From assembly GCF_016899425.1 (NCBI RefSeq), contig NZ_CP045994.1, positions 1,736,001-1,800,000 on the forward strand: a stretch of 64,000 bases of DNA. The letters run 5' to 3'. The notes beneath the pieces are model-generated. The model was not told the DNA's origin. It did not search any database and worked only from the letters and a program-made list of their open reading frames with translations. A program made the position numbers and the translations under genes. Shown piece after piece: positions 1-11,547 of the stretch (position 1 is its first letter; the number at the start of each line of letters is the position of its first letter). Source of the stretch: Burkholderia sp. MS389 (lineage in GTDB: Bacteria; Pseudomonadota; Gammaproteobacteria; Burkholderiales; Burkholderiaceae).

Positions 1-79
1 TCCGGCGTGATTTCGCGACGTCCTGACGCCGGTTTGTCCGCCGCAACCGTCCATCCCGTCTGCGTTAGCACTTTTGAGT

Positions 80-109
80 ATTAAAAAATAAGGAACGATT
101 ATTTTTAAT
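80..109 (+). promoter_or_regulatory. AT-rich inverted repeat upstream of sbp (candidate CysB site)
   Basis: ATTAAAAAATAA (80-91) faces TTATTTTTAAT (99-109) across a 7-base gap. This is the only strongly AT-rich patch in the first 5 kb and it ends about 60 bases before the sbp start. CysB activates sulfate-uptake genes by binding AT-rich sites upstream of promoters. Assigning this repeat to CysB is inference from position and composition. Confidence 0.4.
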
Positions 110-171
110 CATGTAACCCGTTCGATAGACTGGCCCGACATCGCAATACCGACAACACTGGAGAACCAAGG

Positions 172-1209
172 ATGGCGAAGCGCAATACGGGGCTGGTGGG
201 CGGAGTGGGTCGCCTGATCGCAACACTCGCGCTGGGCGCGGCGGCGGCGCTGGGCGTCGCGACGCATGCGCAGGCCGATACGACCTTCCTGAACGTGTCG
301 TACGACCCGACGCGCGAGCTGTATCAGGATTTCAACCAGGCGTTCGGCAAGGAGTGGAAGGCGAAGACGGGCGAAACGGTCAACTTCAAGCAGTCGCACG
401 GCGGTTCGGGCGCGCAGGCGCGCTCGGTGCTCGACGGGCTGCAGGCCGACGTCGTCACGCTGGCGCTCGCGTACGACATCGACGCGCTCGCGAACAAGGG
501 GCTGGTGAACAAGGATTGGCAGAAGCGCCTGCCCGACAACGCGTCGCCGTACACGTCGACGATCGTGTTCCTCGTGCGCAAGGGCAATCCGAAGGGGATC
601 AAGGACTGGGACGACCTGACCAAGCCGGGCATCTCGATCGTCACGCCGAACCCGAAGACCTCGGGCGGCGCGCGCTGGAACTACCTGGCCGCATGGGCGT
701 ACGCCCAGCACAAGCCGGGCGGCAACGAGCAGACCGCGAAGGAATTCGTCTCGAAGCTCTACAAGAACGCAGGCGTGCTCGATTCGGGCGCGCGGGGCGC
801 GACGACGAGCTTCGTGCAGCGCGGGATCGGCGACGTGCTGATCGCATGGGAAAACGAGGCATTCCTGTCGGTCAAGGAATTCGGCACCGACAAGTTCGAG
901 ATCGTCGTGCCGTCGGTGAGCATCCTGGCCGAGCCGCCCGTCGCGGTGGTCGACAAGGTGGTCGACAAGAAGGGCACGCGCAAGCTGGCCGAGGCATACC
1001 TGAATTTTCTGTACAGCCCGCAGGGCCAGGAAATCGCGGCGCGCAACTACTACCGGCCGCGTTCGAAGAACGTACCGGCGGAGCTGACCAAGCAGTTCCC
1101 GAAGCTGAAGCTGTACACGGTCGACGACACGTTCGGCGGCTGGACCAATGCGCAGAAGACGCATTTCGCGGACGGCGGCGTGTTCGATTCGATCTACAAG
1201 CCGCAGTAA
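172..1209 (+). CDS. sbp: Periplasmic sulfate-binding protein
   Basis: Captures sulfate (possibly thiosulfate) in the periplasm and hands it to the CysTWA ABC importer. The 345-aa length is normal for the Sbp/CysP family. Residues 1-35 form a signal peptide: a basic start, an Ala/Leu core and an A-Q-A-D cleavage region. The mature protein begins with the family-typical [10 protein letters not shown] segment. The sulfate-contacting [10 protein letters not shown] stretch lies near residues 79-88, and the [11 protein letters not shown] segment near 161-171. It is the first gene of the sulfate operon, followed by a hairpin-rich gap and cysT. The ATG at 172 has AAGGA close upstream (167-171) and places the signal peptide at the N terminus. 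Confidence 0.95.
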   Translation: MAKRNTGLVGGVGRLIATLALGAAAALGVATHAQADTTFLNVSYDPTRELYQDFNQAFGKEWKAKTGETVNFKQSHGGSGAQARSVLDGLQADVVTLALAYDIDALANKGLVNKDWQKRLPDNASPYTSTIVFLVRKGNPKGIKDWDDLTKPGISIVTPNPKTSGGARWNYLAAWAYAQHKPGGNEQTAKEFVSKLYKNAGVLDSGARGATTSFVQRGIGDVLIAWENEAFLSVKEFGTDKFEIVVPSVSILAEPPVAVVDKVVDKKGTRKLAEAYLNFLYSPQGQEIAARNYYRPRSKNVPAELTKQFPKLKLYTVDDTFGGWTNAQKTHFADGGVFDSIYKPQ

Positions 1210-1235
1210 CGCACGCAGTCACACCATAACGACAA

Positions 1236-1298
1236 GCGGCGCGCCACGACAGCGCGCCGCGTCCCCGACGGCTCGCCGGCGCGATTCACTGCGCCGGC
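1236..1298 (+). promoter_or_regulatory. Two GC hairpins between sbp and cysT
   Basis: GCGGCGCG (1236-1243) pairs with CGCGCCGC (1253-1260), and GCCGGCGC (1275-1282) pairs with GCGCCGGC (1291-1298). Both stems are perfect 8-bp arms with short loops. Neither is followed by a T tract, so they look like mRNA stabilisers or partial attenuators rather than full terminators. Confidence 0.6.
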
Positions 1299-1344
1299 GT
1301 TTGCGTCGGACCCGTGAGCAGCATCGACCCAGCAAGAGCATCCG

Positions 1345-2244
1345 ATGACGACGTACACCTTTCGCAAGCCGAGCGCGCTGCCCGGTTTCGGCGTGACACT
1401 CGGCATCACGGTGGCCTATTTGAGCCTCGTGGTGCTGATTCCGCTCGCCGCCACGTTCCTGAAGACCGCGACGCTGTCGTGGGACCAGTTCGTCACCGCC
1501 GTCACGTCGCCGCGCGTGCTCGCGTCGTACCAGCTGACGTTCTCGGCCGCGCTCGGCGGCGCGCTGATCAACGCCGTGTTCGGCTTCCTCGTCGCATGGG
1601 TGCTGGTGCGCTACACGTTCCCGTTCAAGCGCCTCGTCGACGCGGTCGTCGACCTGCCGTTCGCGCTGCCGACGTCGGTGGCCGGCATCTCGCTCGCGGC
1701 CGTCTACGCGACCAACGGCTGGGTCGGCCAGTATCTGGCGCCGCTCGGCATCAAGATCGCGTTCACGCCGGCCGGCGTGCTGGTCGCGCTGACCTTCATC
1801 GGGCTGCCGTTCGTCGTGCGCACCGTGCAGCCGGTGCTCGAGGATTTCGAGCGCGAGCAGGAAGAAGCCGCCGCGTGCCTCGGCGCGTCGCGCTGGCTGA
1901 CGTTCCGCCGCGTCGTGCTGCCGGCCGTGCTGCCGGCGCTGCTCACCGGTTTCGCGCTGTCGTTCGCGCGCGCGCTCGGCGAATACGGGTCGGTGATCTT
2001 CATCGCCGGCAACGTGCCGATGAAATCCGAGATCACGTCGCTGCTGATCATCACGAAGCTCGAGCAGTACGACTACGCGGGCGCGACCGCGCTGGCGGTC
2101 GTGATGCTGGTCGTGTCGTTCCTGATGCTGCTGCTGATCAACACGCTGCAGTGGTATCTGCAGCGTCGTACGAGCAAGGGGGCGAGCGGCCCGGCGCCCG
2201 CCACCGTCACCGCCGCTGCTGCCGCCGCAGGAGGCCAGCAATGA
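1345..2244 (+). CDS. cysT: Sulfate/thiosulfate ABC transporter permease CysT
   Basis: Inner-membrane permease that pairs with CysW to form the sulfate channel. The 299-aa protein has about six hydrophobic segments: near residues 12-34, 60-85, 100-125, 135-160, 190-215 and 248-270. The ABC-permease EAA loop ([10 protein letters not shown], near residues 173-182) contacts the ATPase. The C-terminal tail is rich in Ala and Pro. Its last codons overlap the cysW start in an ATGA arrangement, implying translational coupling. The family call is firm; whether thiosulfate is also carried cannot be read from sequence. Confidence 0.93.
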   Translation: MTTYTFRKPSALPGFGVTLGITVAYLSLVVLIPLAATFLKTATLSWDQFVTAVTSPRVLASYQLTFSAALGGALINAVFGFLVAWVLVRYTFPFKRLVDAVVDLPFALPTSVAGISLAAVYATNGWVGQYLAPLGIKIAFTPAGVLVALTFIGLPFVVRTVQPVLEDFEREQEEAAACLGASRWLTFRRVVLPAVLPALLTGFALSFARALGEYGSVIFIAGNVPMKSEITSLLIITKLEQYDYAGATALAVVMLVVSFLMLLLINTLQWYLQRRTSKGASGPAPATVTAAAAAAGGQQ

Positions 2245-3185
2245 GCCAGGAGGCCACCGTCGTGCTGAAAACCCCGTCGCCGGCCGCGCGTGCCGCGAAG
2301 CGGCTCGACCCGGTCAGCGAGTCGCGCGTCGTGCGCTGGCTGCTCACCGGCATCGCGCTGGCGTTCCTCGCGTTCTTCCTCGTCGTGCCGCTCGCCGCGG
2401 TGTTCGTCGAGGCGTTGCGCAAGGGCGTCGGCTTCTATCTCGAATCGCTCGCCGATTCCGATGCGTGGTCGGCGATCAAGCTGACGCTGACCGTCGCCGT
2501 GATCGCGGTGCCGCTGAACCTCGTGTTCGGCGTGTGCGCATCGTGGGCGATCGCGAAATTCGAATTCCGCGGCAAGGCGCTGCTGACGACGCTGATCGAC
2601 CTGCCGTTCTCGGTGTCGCCGGTGATCTCGGGCCTCGTGTACGTGCTGCTGTTCGGCGCGCAGGGCTGGTTCGGGCCGTGGCTGCAGGATCACGACGTGC
2701 AGATCATCTTCGCGGTGCCGGGCATCGTGCTCGCGACGATCTTCGTCACGTTCCCGTTCGTCGCGCGCGAGCTGATTCCGCTGATGCAGGCGCAAGGCAC
2801 CGACGAGGAAGAAGCCGCGCGCGTGCTCGGCGCGTCGGGCTGGCAGATCTTCCGGCGCGTGACGCTGCCGAACGTGAGGTGGGGCCTGCTGTACGGCGTG
2901 ATCCTGTGCAATGCGCGCGCGATGGGCGAGTTCGGCGCGGTGTCGGTCGTGTCCGGCCACATTCGCGGCGTGACCGACACGATGCCGCTGCACGTAGAGA
3001 TCCTGTACAACGAATACAACTTCGCGGCGGCGTTCGCGGTGGCGTCGGTGCTGGCGCTGCTCGCGCTCGTCACGCTCGCGCTGAAGCTGATCGCCGAGCG
3101 TCATCTTGCGGCCGAACTGGCCGACGCGCACGACGCCGTTCCCGCACATGCCGGCCCCGTCGGCGCCGTTTCGTCGAAATCGTAA
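2241..3185 (+). CDS. cysW: Sulfate/thiosulfate ABC transporter permease CysW
   Basis: Second permease of the CysTWA importer, 314 aa. The ATG at 2241 overlaps the cysT stop by four bases and follows AGGAGG (2230-2235), which fixes the start even though the frame stays open far upstream. A hydrophilic N-terminal 35 residues precede the first membrane span (about 37-58), followed by five more spans. The EAA loop ([11 protein letters not shown]) sits near residues 190-200. The [15 protein letters not shown] segment near 225-240 is typical of CysW. It is followed by a 13-base gap and cysA. Confidence 0.93.
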   Translation: MSQEATVVLKTPSPAARAAKRLDPVSESRVVRWLLTGIALAFLAFFLVVPLAAVFVEALRKGVGFYLESLADSDAWSAIKLTLTVAVIAVPLNLVFGVCASWAIAKFEFRGKALLTTLIDLPFSVSPVISGLVYVLLFGAQGWFGPWLQDHDVQIIFAVPGIVLATIFVTFPFVARELIPLMQAQGTDEEEAARVLGASGWQIFRRVTLPNVRWGLLYGVILCNARAMGEFGAVSVVSGHIRGVTDTMPLHVEILYNEYNFAAAFAVASVLALLALVTLALKLIAERHLAAELADAHDAVPAHAGPVGAVSSKS

Positions 3186-3198
3186 AGAGGCAACCAGA

Positions 3199-4257
3199 AT
3201 GGGTATCACCGTCCGTCACCTTCAGAAGCGCTTCGGCGATTTCACGGCGCTCGACAACGTCTCGCTTGACTTCCCGCCCGGCGAACTGGTCGCGCTGCTC
3301 GGGCCGTCCGGCTGCGGCAAGACCACGCTGCTGCGCGTGATCGCGGGCCTCGAGCACGCGGACGCCGGCCAGGTCGTGCTGCAGGGGCTCGACGTCGCGT
3401 CGGTCGGCGCGCGCGAGCGGCAGGTCGGCTTCGTGTTCCAGCATTACGCGCTATTCCGCCACATGACGGTGTTCGAGAACGTCGCGTTCGGGCTGCGCGT
3501 GAAGCCGCGCCGCGAGCGGCCGTCCGAAGCCGCGATTCGCGAGAAGGTGCACGAGCTGCTCAAGCTCGTGCAGCTCGACTGGCTCGCGCAGCGCTATCCG
3601 TCCGAGCTGTCGGGCGGCCAGCGTCAGCGCATCGCGCTTGCCCGCGCGCTCGCGGTCGAGCCGAAGGTGCTGCTGCTCGACGAACCGTTCGGCGCGCTCG
3701 ACGCGAAGGTCCGCAAGGAGCTGCGCGGCTGGCTGCGTCGCCTGCACGACGACCTGCACATCTCGACGATCTTCGTCACGCACGACCAGGAAGAGGCACT
3801 CGAAGTGGCCGATCGCATCGTCGTACTCAATCGCGGCCACGTCGAGCAGGTCGGCAGCCCGCAGGACGTCTACGACCATCCGCAAAGCGCGTTCGTGTAC
3901 GAGTTTCTCGGCGCGGCGAACCGGCTGCCGGGCACGGTGGCCGGGCGCGGCTTCGTCGCCGAGGGCGCGGCGGCGCCGATCGAGGTCGACGCCGATTTCG
4001 CGGGCCCCGCGAACGCGTACGTGCGGCCGCACGATCTGCAGCTGTGGCCGGCGGGCGAAGGGCACAGCGACGGCATCGCGGTGGACGTACGGCGCGTGAT
4101 TCCGCTCGGCGGTTCGGTGCGCGTGGAGCTCGAGGCGCGCGCGGGCGGCGCGCTCGAGGCGGAACTCGACCGCGACGCATGGCGCGCGCTTTCGCTGCAG
4201 GTCGGCGACGGCGCGACCGCCGTGCCGCGCGCCGTGCGGGTATTTCCCGCGCGTTGA
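3199..4257 (+). CDS. cysA: Sulfate/thiosulfate ABC transporter ATPase CysA
   Basis: Cytoplasmic ATPase that powers sulfate import through CysTW. The 352-aa protein has the complete nucleotide-binding set: Walker [10 protein letters not shown] (about 36-44), signature L-S-G-G-Q-R-Q-R (about 137-144), Walker [12 protein letters not shown] (about 157-167) and the H-loop F-V-T-H-D-Q-E-E-A. The C-terminal 120 residues form a TOBE-like regulatory domain (P-H-D-L near 278). The frame is open upstream, but the ATG at 3199, 13 bases after cysW and preceded by AAGAGG, gives the normal family N terminus (M-G-I-T-V-R-H-L). Confidence 0.94.
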   Translation: MGITVRHLQKRFGDFTALDNVSLDFPPGELVALLGPSGCGKTTLLRVIAGLEHADAGQVVLQGLDVASVGARERQVGFVFQHYALFRHMTVFENVAFGLRVKPRRERPSEAAIREKVHELLKLVQLDWLAQRYPSELSGGQRQRIALARALAVEPKVLLLDEPFGALDAKVRKELRGWLRRLHDDLHISTIFVTHDQEEALEVADRIVVLNRGHVEQVGSPQDVYDHPQSAFVYEFLGAANRLPGTVAGRGFVAEGAAAPIEVDADFAGPANAYVRPHDLQLWPAGEGHSDGIAVDVRRVIPLGGSVRVELEARAGGALEAELDRDAWRALSLQVGDGATAVPRAVRVFPAR

Positions 4258-4332
4258 CGAGACAACGCAGGGCAGAGGGCGGGATTCGCGCCGATTCGAC
4301 AATCAAACAACGACAGCCTAAGAGGCATACCC

Positions 4333-5259
4333 ATGAATTTTCAGCAATTGCGGTTCGTGCGCGAAGCGGTGCGCCAGAACATGAACCTGACGGAAGTCGC
4401 GAACGTGCTGTACACGTCGCAGTCGGGCGTGTCGAAACAGATCAAGGATCTGGAAGATGAGCTGGGCGTCGACATCTTCATTCGGCGCGGCAAGCGGCTG
4501 ACGGGGCTCACGGAGCCCGGCAAGGCGGTGCACCAGCTGATCGAGCGGATGCTGCTCGACGCCGAGAACCTGCGCCGCGTCGCACGCCAGTTCGCCGATC
4601 AGGACAGCGGCCACCTCGTCGTCGCGACGACGCACACGCAGGCGCGCTACGCGCTGCCGAAGGTGATCCGGCAGTTCACCGAGGTGTTCCCGAAGGTGCA
4701 TCTCGCGCTGCGTCAGGGCAGCCCGCAGCAGATCGCGCAGATGATCCTGAACGGCGAGGCCGATCTCGGTATCTCGACCGAGGCGCTCGATCGCTATCCG
4801 GACATCGTCACGTTCCCGTGCTATTCGTGGCACCACACGGTCGTCGTGCCGAAGGGCCACCCGCTCGTCGGTCGCGAGAACCTGACGCTCGAGGAAATCG
4901 CCGAATACCCGATCATCACGTACGACCAGGACTTCACGGGCCGCTCGCACATCGACCAGGCGTTCACGCAGGCGGGCGCGGTGCCCGACGTCGTGCTGAC
5001 CGCGATCGACGCGGACGTGATCAAGACCTACGTCGAGCTCGGGATGGGGATCGGCGTGGTCGCGGCGATGGCCTACGACCCGCAGCGCGACACGGGGCTC
5101 GTCGCGCTCGACACGCAGCACCTGTTCGAGGCGAGCACGACGCGGGTCGGGCTGCGCAAGGGCGCATTCCTGCGTGCGTATGCGTACCGGCTGATCGAAA
5201 TGTTCGCGCCGCACCTGAACGAAGCGGAAATCGCGGGGCTGTTGCGCGAAGCCGTTTGA
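4333..5259 (+). CDS. cysB: LysR-type sulfur regulator CysB
   Basis: Transcriptional activator of sulfur assimilation genes; CysB-family proteins respond to N-/O-acetylserine and sulfate status. The 308-aa protein has an N-terminal winged helix (M-N-F-Q-Q-L-R-F-V; recognition region S-Q-S-G-V-S-K-Q-I near residues 29-37) and a two-lobed inducer domain with T-T-H-T-Q-A-R-Y-A-L-P near 99-109, a CysB/Cbl hallmark. It lies 75 bases after cysA, so it is probably expressed with the transporter it regulates. A Cbl/SsuR-type paralogue is possible, since the families are close. The sulfate-operon context favours CysB. Confidence 0.85.
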   Translation: MNFQQLRFVREAVRQNMNLTEVANVLYTSQSGVSKQIKDLEDELGVDIFIRRGKRLTGLTEPGKAVHQLIERMLLDAENLRRVARQFADQDSGHLVVATTHTQARYALPKVIRQFTEVFPKVHLALRQGSPQQIAQMILNGEADLGISTEALDRYPDIVTFPCYSWHHTVVVPKGHPLVGRENLTLEEIAEYPIITYDQDFTGRSHIDQAFTQAGAVPDVVLTAIDADVIKTYVELGMGIGVVAAMAYDPQRDTGLVALDTQHLFEASTTRVGLRKGAFLRAYAYRLIEMFAPHLNEAEIAGLLREAV

Positions 5260-5264
5260 TTCGC

Positions 5265-5313
5265 GCGTGTCGCGCGCTGTCCGGGCGGATCCCGCGGACG
5301 GCGCGCGACACGC
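5265..5313 (+). terminator. Strong hairpin just after cysB
   Basis: Perfect 13-bp arms at 5265-5277 and 5301-5313 enclose an inner TCCG/CGGA pair. It starts five bases after the cysB stop and has no T run, so termination is likely only partial, Rho-assisted or absent. The rest of the gap up to rbsB (5260-5834) holds this hairpin, a short CGGTC/CCGGT reiteration near 5395-5412 and the operator described separately. No convincing gene is seen there. Confidence 0.5.
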
Positions 5314-5762
5314 ATGACGCGCACCTTGCCGTACGCCGCACCGGGCGGCGGCGGGGGATGGCCGCCGTCACGCTTCAAGCATCGGCCGACGCTGCCGGTC
5401 CGGTCCGGTCCGGTGCGTCGCGTCAGCCGACGATCGACCTGCGTTCCCGTGCGGACAGAAAAACAAGAACAACCGGCAACGCAGAACCTGCATGCACCGC
5501 GCTTCGGCGAACCGCCGCCGGCATCGCGAGTGTCGTATTTGCGCGTCGCGAAGCGCGCTCGCGCGCTCCGAATAAACCCTTAAATATTGATTAGACAGGT
5601 TGCGCGCCGAAGCGAATCGGTACAGCATAGCCTTCACTCCGCCGGCGTCCCGCCGGCGGTGGCGCGTCAACGCCAGCACGCGCCAGGCAGTCGGCCGTCT
5701 GCCTCGCTTCCATTCCGTGGTACCGACAGCAACATCGATGGCCATTGCCCGGGTAGTGTGGC

Positions 5763-5774
5763 GCAAACGTTTGC
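5763..5774 (+). promoter_or_regulatory. Perfect LacI-family operator ahead of rbsB (RbsR site)
   Basis: GCAAACGTTTGC is a perfect 12-base palindrome with the central A-A-C-G-T-T typical of LacI/PurR/RbsR operators. It lies 60 bases before the rbsB ribosome-binding site. The operon encodes its own LacI-family repressor, so RbsR is the natural ligand. Binding itself is inferred. Confidence 0.75.
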
Positions 5775-5834
5775 TCACATTAAAACAACAACCGAACAAC
5801 AATCGGCCTTCGGGCCAGTCGCCAGGAGATGTGT

Positions 5835-6785
5835 ATGAATGTCCGCTTTCGCCGTCGCTTCCTGACCGCCGCGCTCGCCGCCGTCGCGGTGGCCGCTGCC
5901 CCGGCTGTCCACGCGCAGTCCGCGGCCAAGCCGAAGGTCGCGCTCGTGATGAAGTCGCTCGCCAACGAGTTCTTCCTGACCATGGAAACGGGCGCGAAGG
6001 AATACCAGAAGCACAACGCGAACCAGTTCGACCTGATCACCAACGGCATCAAGGACGAGACCGACACCGCGAACCAGATCCGCATCGTCGAGCAGATGAT
6101 CGTGTCGAAGGTCGACGCGATCGTGCTCGCGCCGGCCGATTCGAAGGCGCTCGTGCCGGTCGTGAAGAAGGCCGTCGACGCCGGCATCGTCGTCGTGAAC
6201 ATCGACAACCGGCTCGATCCCGACGTGCTGAAGTCGAAGAACCTGAACGTGCCGTTCGTCGGCCCGGACAACCGCAAGGGCGCGCGCAAGATCGGCGACT
6301 ACCTCGCGAAGCGGCTGAAGGCGGGCGACCAGGTCGGCATCGTCGAAGGCGTGTCGACGACGACCAACGCGCAGCAGCGCACGGCCGGCTTCCAGGACGC
6401 GATGAAGGCGGGCGGGATGAAGGTCGTGTCGGTGCAGTCGGGTGAATGGGAGATCGACAAGGGCAATGCGGTGGCCGCCGCGATGCTCAACGAATACCCG
6501 AACCTGAAGGCGCTGCTGTGCGGCAACGACAACATGGCGATCGGCGCCGTGTCGGCCGTGCGCGCGGCCGGCAAGCAGGGCAAGGTGCTCGTGGTCGGCT
6601 ACGACAACATCAACGCGATCAAGCCGATGCTGAAGGACGGCCGCGTGCTCGCGACCGCCGACCAGTATGCGGCGAAGCAGGCCGTGTTCGGCATCGACAC
6701 GGCGCTCAAGGCGATCGCCGAGCATCGCAAGCAGGCCGACCTGTCCGGCGTGGTCGAGACGCCGGTGGATCTCGTGACGAAGTAA
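5835..6785 (+). CDS. rbsB: Ribose (D-sugar) ABC transporter periplasmic binding protein
   Basis: Binds ribose in the periplasm and delivers it to RbsAC. The 316-aa protein has a signal peptide ending near V-H-A-Q (residues 24-27), then a type I periplasmic-binding fold: K-V-A-L-V-M-K-S-L-A-N-E-F-F at the start of the mature protein, D-A-I-V-L-A-P-A-D in strand 4, and a G-N-D-N-M-A-I-G loop near 234-241. An ATG at 5829 is also in frame but abuts the AGGAG at 5824-5828. The ATG at 5835 has a 6-base spacing and is preferred. This is the first gene of the operon, under the operator at 5763-5774. A related pentose or allose specificity cannot be excluded. Confidence 0.88.
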   Translation: MNVRFRRRFLTAALAAVAVAAAPAVHAQSAAKPKVALVMKSLANEFFLTMETGAKEYQKHNANQFDLITNGIKDETDTANQIRIVEQMIVSKVDAIVLAPADSKALVPVVKKAVDAGIVVVNIDNRLDPDVLKSKNLNVPFVGPDNRKGARKIGDYLAKRLKAGDQVGIVEGVSTTTNAQQRTAGFQDAMKAGGMKVVSVQSGEWEIDKGNAVAAAMLNEYPNLKALLCGNDNMAIGAVSAVRAAGKQGKVLVVGYDNINAIKPMLKDGRVLATADQYAAKQAVFGIDTALKAIAEHRKQADLSGVVETPVDLVTK

Positions 6786-6790
6786 CGCCG

Positions 6791-6843
6791 CACCGGTCCG
6801 GCCGCCGCGCTCAAGAATCCGGCGCGGCGGCCGTTATCCGGTG
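6791..6843 (+). promoter_or_regulatory. Nested GC hairpin between rbsB and rbsA
   Basis: A perfect 12-bp stem (6799-6810 with 6822-6833) is enclosed by CACCGG (6791-6796) and CCGGTG (6838-6843). No T tract follows. It probably protects rbsB mRNA or lowers read-through into rbsA. Confidence 0.6.
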
Positions 6844-6924
6844 TGAGCGCGATCACGGCCACTGCATGCACTTGTGAGCGTCATACCCGCGCGCCCCGTG
6901 CGCGCGGCCGCAACCAGGATCGCG

Positions 6925-8534
<1,610 letters not shown>

Positions 8535-8538
<4 letters not shown>

Positions 8539-9554
8539 CCCAGCCTCCCGTATCCCCGACCGACGCAGGCGCGCAGCAGGACGTGACGGGCCGCCGCGCG
8601 CGCACGCTGTCCGGCACGCGGCTCGGCCTGTCGAACTATCTCGGGCTCGCCGGCGCGCTGGCCGCGATGATCGCGCTGTTCTCGGTGCTGAGCTCGCATT
8701 TCCTGACCTACGACACGTTCAGCACGATCGCGAACCAGATTCCCGATCTCGTCGTGATGTCGGTCGGGATGACCTTCGTGCTGATCATTGCCGGGATCGA
8801 CCTGTCGGTCGGCTCGGTGCTCGCGCTCGCCGCGTCGATGGTCAGCGTCGCCGCGCTGAAATGGCAGTGGGGGCCGCTGCCGGCCGCGCTGATCGGGATC
8901 GCGGTCGCGACCGCCACGGGCGCGCTGACGGGCGCGGTCACGGTCGGCTGGCGGATCCCGTCGTTCATCGTGTCGCTCGGCGTGCTGGAGGCCGCGCGCG
9001 GCCTCGCGTACCAGCTGACGAATTCGCGCACCGCGTATATCGGCGACGCGTTCGACTTCCTGTCGAACCCGATCGCGCTGGGCATCTCGCCGGCGTTCCT
9101 GATCGCGGTCGCGGTGATGATCGCGGCCCAGTTCGTGCTGACGCGCACGGTGTTCGGACGCTATCTGGTGGGCATCGGCACGAACGAGGAAGCGGTGCGA
9201 CTTGCAGGGGTTAACCCGCGGCCGTATAAAATCCTCGTATTCGCACTGATGGGCGCGCTCGCGGGGCTCGCGTCGCTGTTCCAGATTTCGCGGCTCGAGG
9301 CGGCCGATCCGAACGCGGGCGCGGGCCTCGAACTGCAGGTCATCGCCGCCGTCGTGATCGGCGGCACGAGCCTGATGGGCGGGCGCGGCTCGGTGATCAG
9401 CACGTTCTTCGGCGTGTTGATCATCTCCGTGCTGGCCGCGGGGCTCGCGCAGATCGGTGCGAACGAGCCGACGAAACGGATCATCACGGGTGCGGTGATC
9501 GTGGTGGCGGTCGTGCTCGATACGTATCGCAGCCGGCGTACGCGCGTGCGGTAA
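8535..9554 (+). CDS. rbsC: Ribose ABC transporter permease
   Basis: Inner-membrane channel of the ribose importer, 339 aa. A hydrophilic 35-residue N terminus is followed by eight to ten hydrophobic segments. The family-typical segments I-A-G-I-D-L-S-V-G-S-V-L-A-L near residues 86-99 and G-A-L-A-G-L-A-S near 238-245 are present. Translation starts at the ATGA overlap with rbsA, fixing 8535 as the start despite a longer open frame upstream. A 35-base gap with AGAGAGAAACGGG precedes rbsR. Confidence 0.9.
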
Positions 9555-9589
9555 AAAGACAGACAGAACAGACCAGAGAGAAACGGGAA

Positions 9590-10621
9590 ATGGCGACGAT
9601 CAAGGATGTGGCGGCCATGGCGGGCGTGTCGTTTACGACCGTCTCGCACGTGGTGAACAATTCGCGGCCGGTGTCCGCCGACGTGCGTGCGAAGGTCGAG
9701 GGCGCGATCCGCGAGCTGAATTACGTGCCATCGGCCGTGGCGCGCTCGCTGAAGGCGCGGGCGACGGCGACCATCGGCCTCGTCGTGCCGAACAGCACGA
9801 ATCCGTACTTCGCCGAGCTGGCGCGCGGCATCGAGGATCAGTGCGCGGCCAACGGCTATTGCGTGTTCTTCTGCAATTCGGACGACGATCCCGTGAAGCA
9901 GCGCAACTACCTGCGCGTGCTGCAGGAAAAACGCATCGATGGGCTGATCGTCGCATCGGCCGGCGAGGACGCGGTGCTCGCGCAGACGCTCGCGGATATC
10001 CATGCGCCGCTCGTCGTCGTCGACCGCAACATCGAGGGGCTCGCGGCCGATCTCGTGCAGATCGACCACGAGCGCGGCGCATACCTGGCGACGCGCCACC
10101 TGCTCGAACTCGGACACGCGAAGATCGGCTGCATCACCGGGCCGACCGACACCGCGGTCAGCGCGATGCGCGTACACGGCTTCATCCGCGCGATGGCCGA
10201 GCGCGGCGTCGACATCGTGCCGGGCGCGATCGCCGAAAGCGATTTCTCATGCCTCGGCGGCTATCACGCGGCGTCGCGGTTGTTCGAATCGGTACGGCCG
10301 AGCGCGATCTTCGCGGGCAACGACCTGATGGGGGTCGGCGCGCTGCGCGCGGCGGCCGAGCGCGGGCTGCGCGTGCCCGACGACTGTTCGATCATCGGCT
10401 TCGACGACATCGAATTTTCCCGCTACACGTATCCGGCGCTGTCGACGGTCGGCCAGTCGGTGCGCGCGCTCGGCGAAATGGCCGCGCAGACGTTGATCGA
10501 ACGGATCGGCGGCGGCTCGACCGCCGTGCCGAGCCGCCGCCGTGTCGTGTCGCCGCGCCTCGTGCTGCGCGAATCGACGGCCGTCTATCGCGAGCCGGCC
10601 GCGCCGGGTGCGCGCGCATGA
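9590..10621 (+). CDS. rbsR: LacI-family repressor of the ribose operon
   Basis: DNA-binding repressor expected to release its operator when ribose is bound. The 343-aa protein starts with a classic LacI headpiece: M-A-T-I-K-D-V-A-A-M-A-G-V-S with recognition helix T-T-V-S-H-V-V-N-N (about 17-25) and hinge segment A-V-A-R-S-L-K. The rest is a type I periplasmic-binding-like effector domain. It lies inside the operon it should control, and a perfect LacI-type palindrome lies ahead of rbsB. The stop overlaps the rbsK start. Confidence 0.88.
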   Translation: MATIKDVAAMAGVSFTTVSHVVNNSRPVSADVRAKVEGAIRELNYVPSAVARSLKARATATIGLVVPNSTNPYFAELARGIEDQCAANGYCVFFCNSDDDPVKQRNYLRVLQEKRIDGLIVASAGEDAVLAQTLADIHAPLVVVDRNIEGLAADLVQIDHERGAYLATRHLLELGHAKIGCITGPTDTAVSAMRVHGFIRAMAERGVDIVPGAIAESDFSCLGGYHAASRLFESVRPSAIFAGNDLMGVGALRAAAERGLRVPDDCSIIGFDDIEFSRYTYPALSTVGQSVRALGEMAAQTLIERIGGGSTAVPSRRRVVSPRLVLRESTAVYREPAAPGARA

Positions 10622-11547
10622 CGGCGAGCGCAACGGGCGCCGGCCGCGTGACGGTGGTCGGCAGCCTCAACATGGATCTCGTCGTGCGCGCGCCGCGGCT
10701 GCCGCTGCCGGGCGAAACGCTCGCCGGGCACGCGTTCGCGCAGGCGGCGGGCGGCAAGGGCGGCAACCAGGCCGTCGCCGCCGCCCGGCTCGGCGCGCAG
10801 GTCGCGATGATCGGCTGCGTCGGCGCGGATGCGCACGGCGCGGCACTGCGCGCGGGCCTCGAGGCCGAGGGAATCGACTGCACGGGGCTCGCGACGAGCG
10901 CGTCGGCGTCGACCGGCGTCGCGCTGATCGTCGTCGACGATGCGAGCCAGAACGCGATCGTGATCGTCGCGGGCGGCAACGGCGAGGTCACGACCGACAC
11001 GATCGCACGGTACGAGGCCGCGCTGGCGACGGCCGACGTGCTGATCTGCCAGCTCGAGACGCCGCCGGCCGCGGTGTTCGCGGCGCTGTCGGCCGGACGC
11101 CGGCTCGGCCGCACGGTGGTGCTCAATCCGGCCCCGGCCGTCGCGCCGCTGCCGGACGGCTGGCTGCAGCTCGTCGATTACCTGATCCCGAACGAGGTCG
11201 AGGCGGCCGCGCTGACCGGGCTGCCGGTGCGCGACCCGGCCGACGCCGAAGCCGCCGCGCGGGCGCTCCAGGCCGGCGGCGCGCGCAACGTGCTGATCAC
11301 CCTCGGCGCGCGCGGCGTGCTCGCGCTGACGGCCGACGGCGCCGCGCGGCACTATCCGGCGCCGGTCGTGCAGGCCATCGACACGACGGCGGCCGGCGAC
11401 ACCTTCATCGGCGGCTTCTCCGCACGGCTCGCGGCCGGCGCGGACGTCGATACCGCCATTCGCTTCGCGCAACGCGCGGCGGCGCTGTCGGTGACGCGCG
11501 CGGGCGCCCAGCCCTCGATCCCGACGCGGGCGGAACTGGCCGACTAG
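10618..11547 (+). CDS. rbsK: Ribokinase (PfkB family)
   Basis: Phosphorylates D-ribose to ribose-5-phosphate in the cytosol. The 309-aa protein carries both PfkB signatures: G-G-K-G-G-N-Q-A-V-A-A-A-R-L-G near residues 44-58 and D-T-T-A-A-G-D-T-F-I-G-G-F near 257-269, including the catalytic Asp of the G-D-T-F motif. The G-S-L-N-M-D-L-V N-terminal motif binds the sugar. The ATG at 10618 overlaps the rbsR stop (ATGA), so the pair is probably translationally coupled. The operon ends here; 11548-11829 holds AT-rich sequence near 11680-11740 that may carry the promoter of the next gene. Confidence 0.9.
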   Translation: MTASATGAGRVTVVGSLNMDLVVRAPRLPLPGETLAGHAFAQAAGGKGGNQAVAAARLGAQVAMIGCVGADAHGAALRAGLEAEGIDCTGLATSASASTGVALIVVDDASQNAIVIVAGGNGEVTTDTIARYEAALATADVLICQLETPPAAVFAALSAGRRLGRTVVLNPAPAVAPLPDGWLQLVDYLIPNEVEAAALTGLPVRDPADAEAAARALQAGGARNVLITLGARGVLALTADGAARHYPAPVVQAIDTTAAGDTFIGGFSARLAAGADVDTAIRFAQRAAALSVTRAGAQPSIPTRAELAD

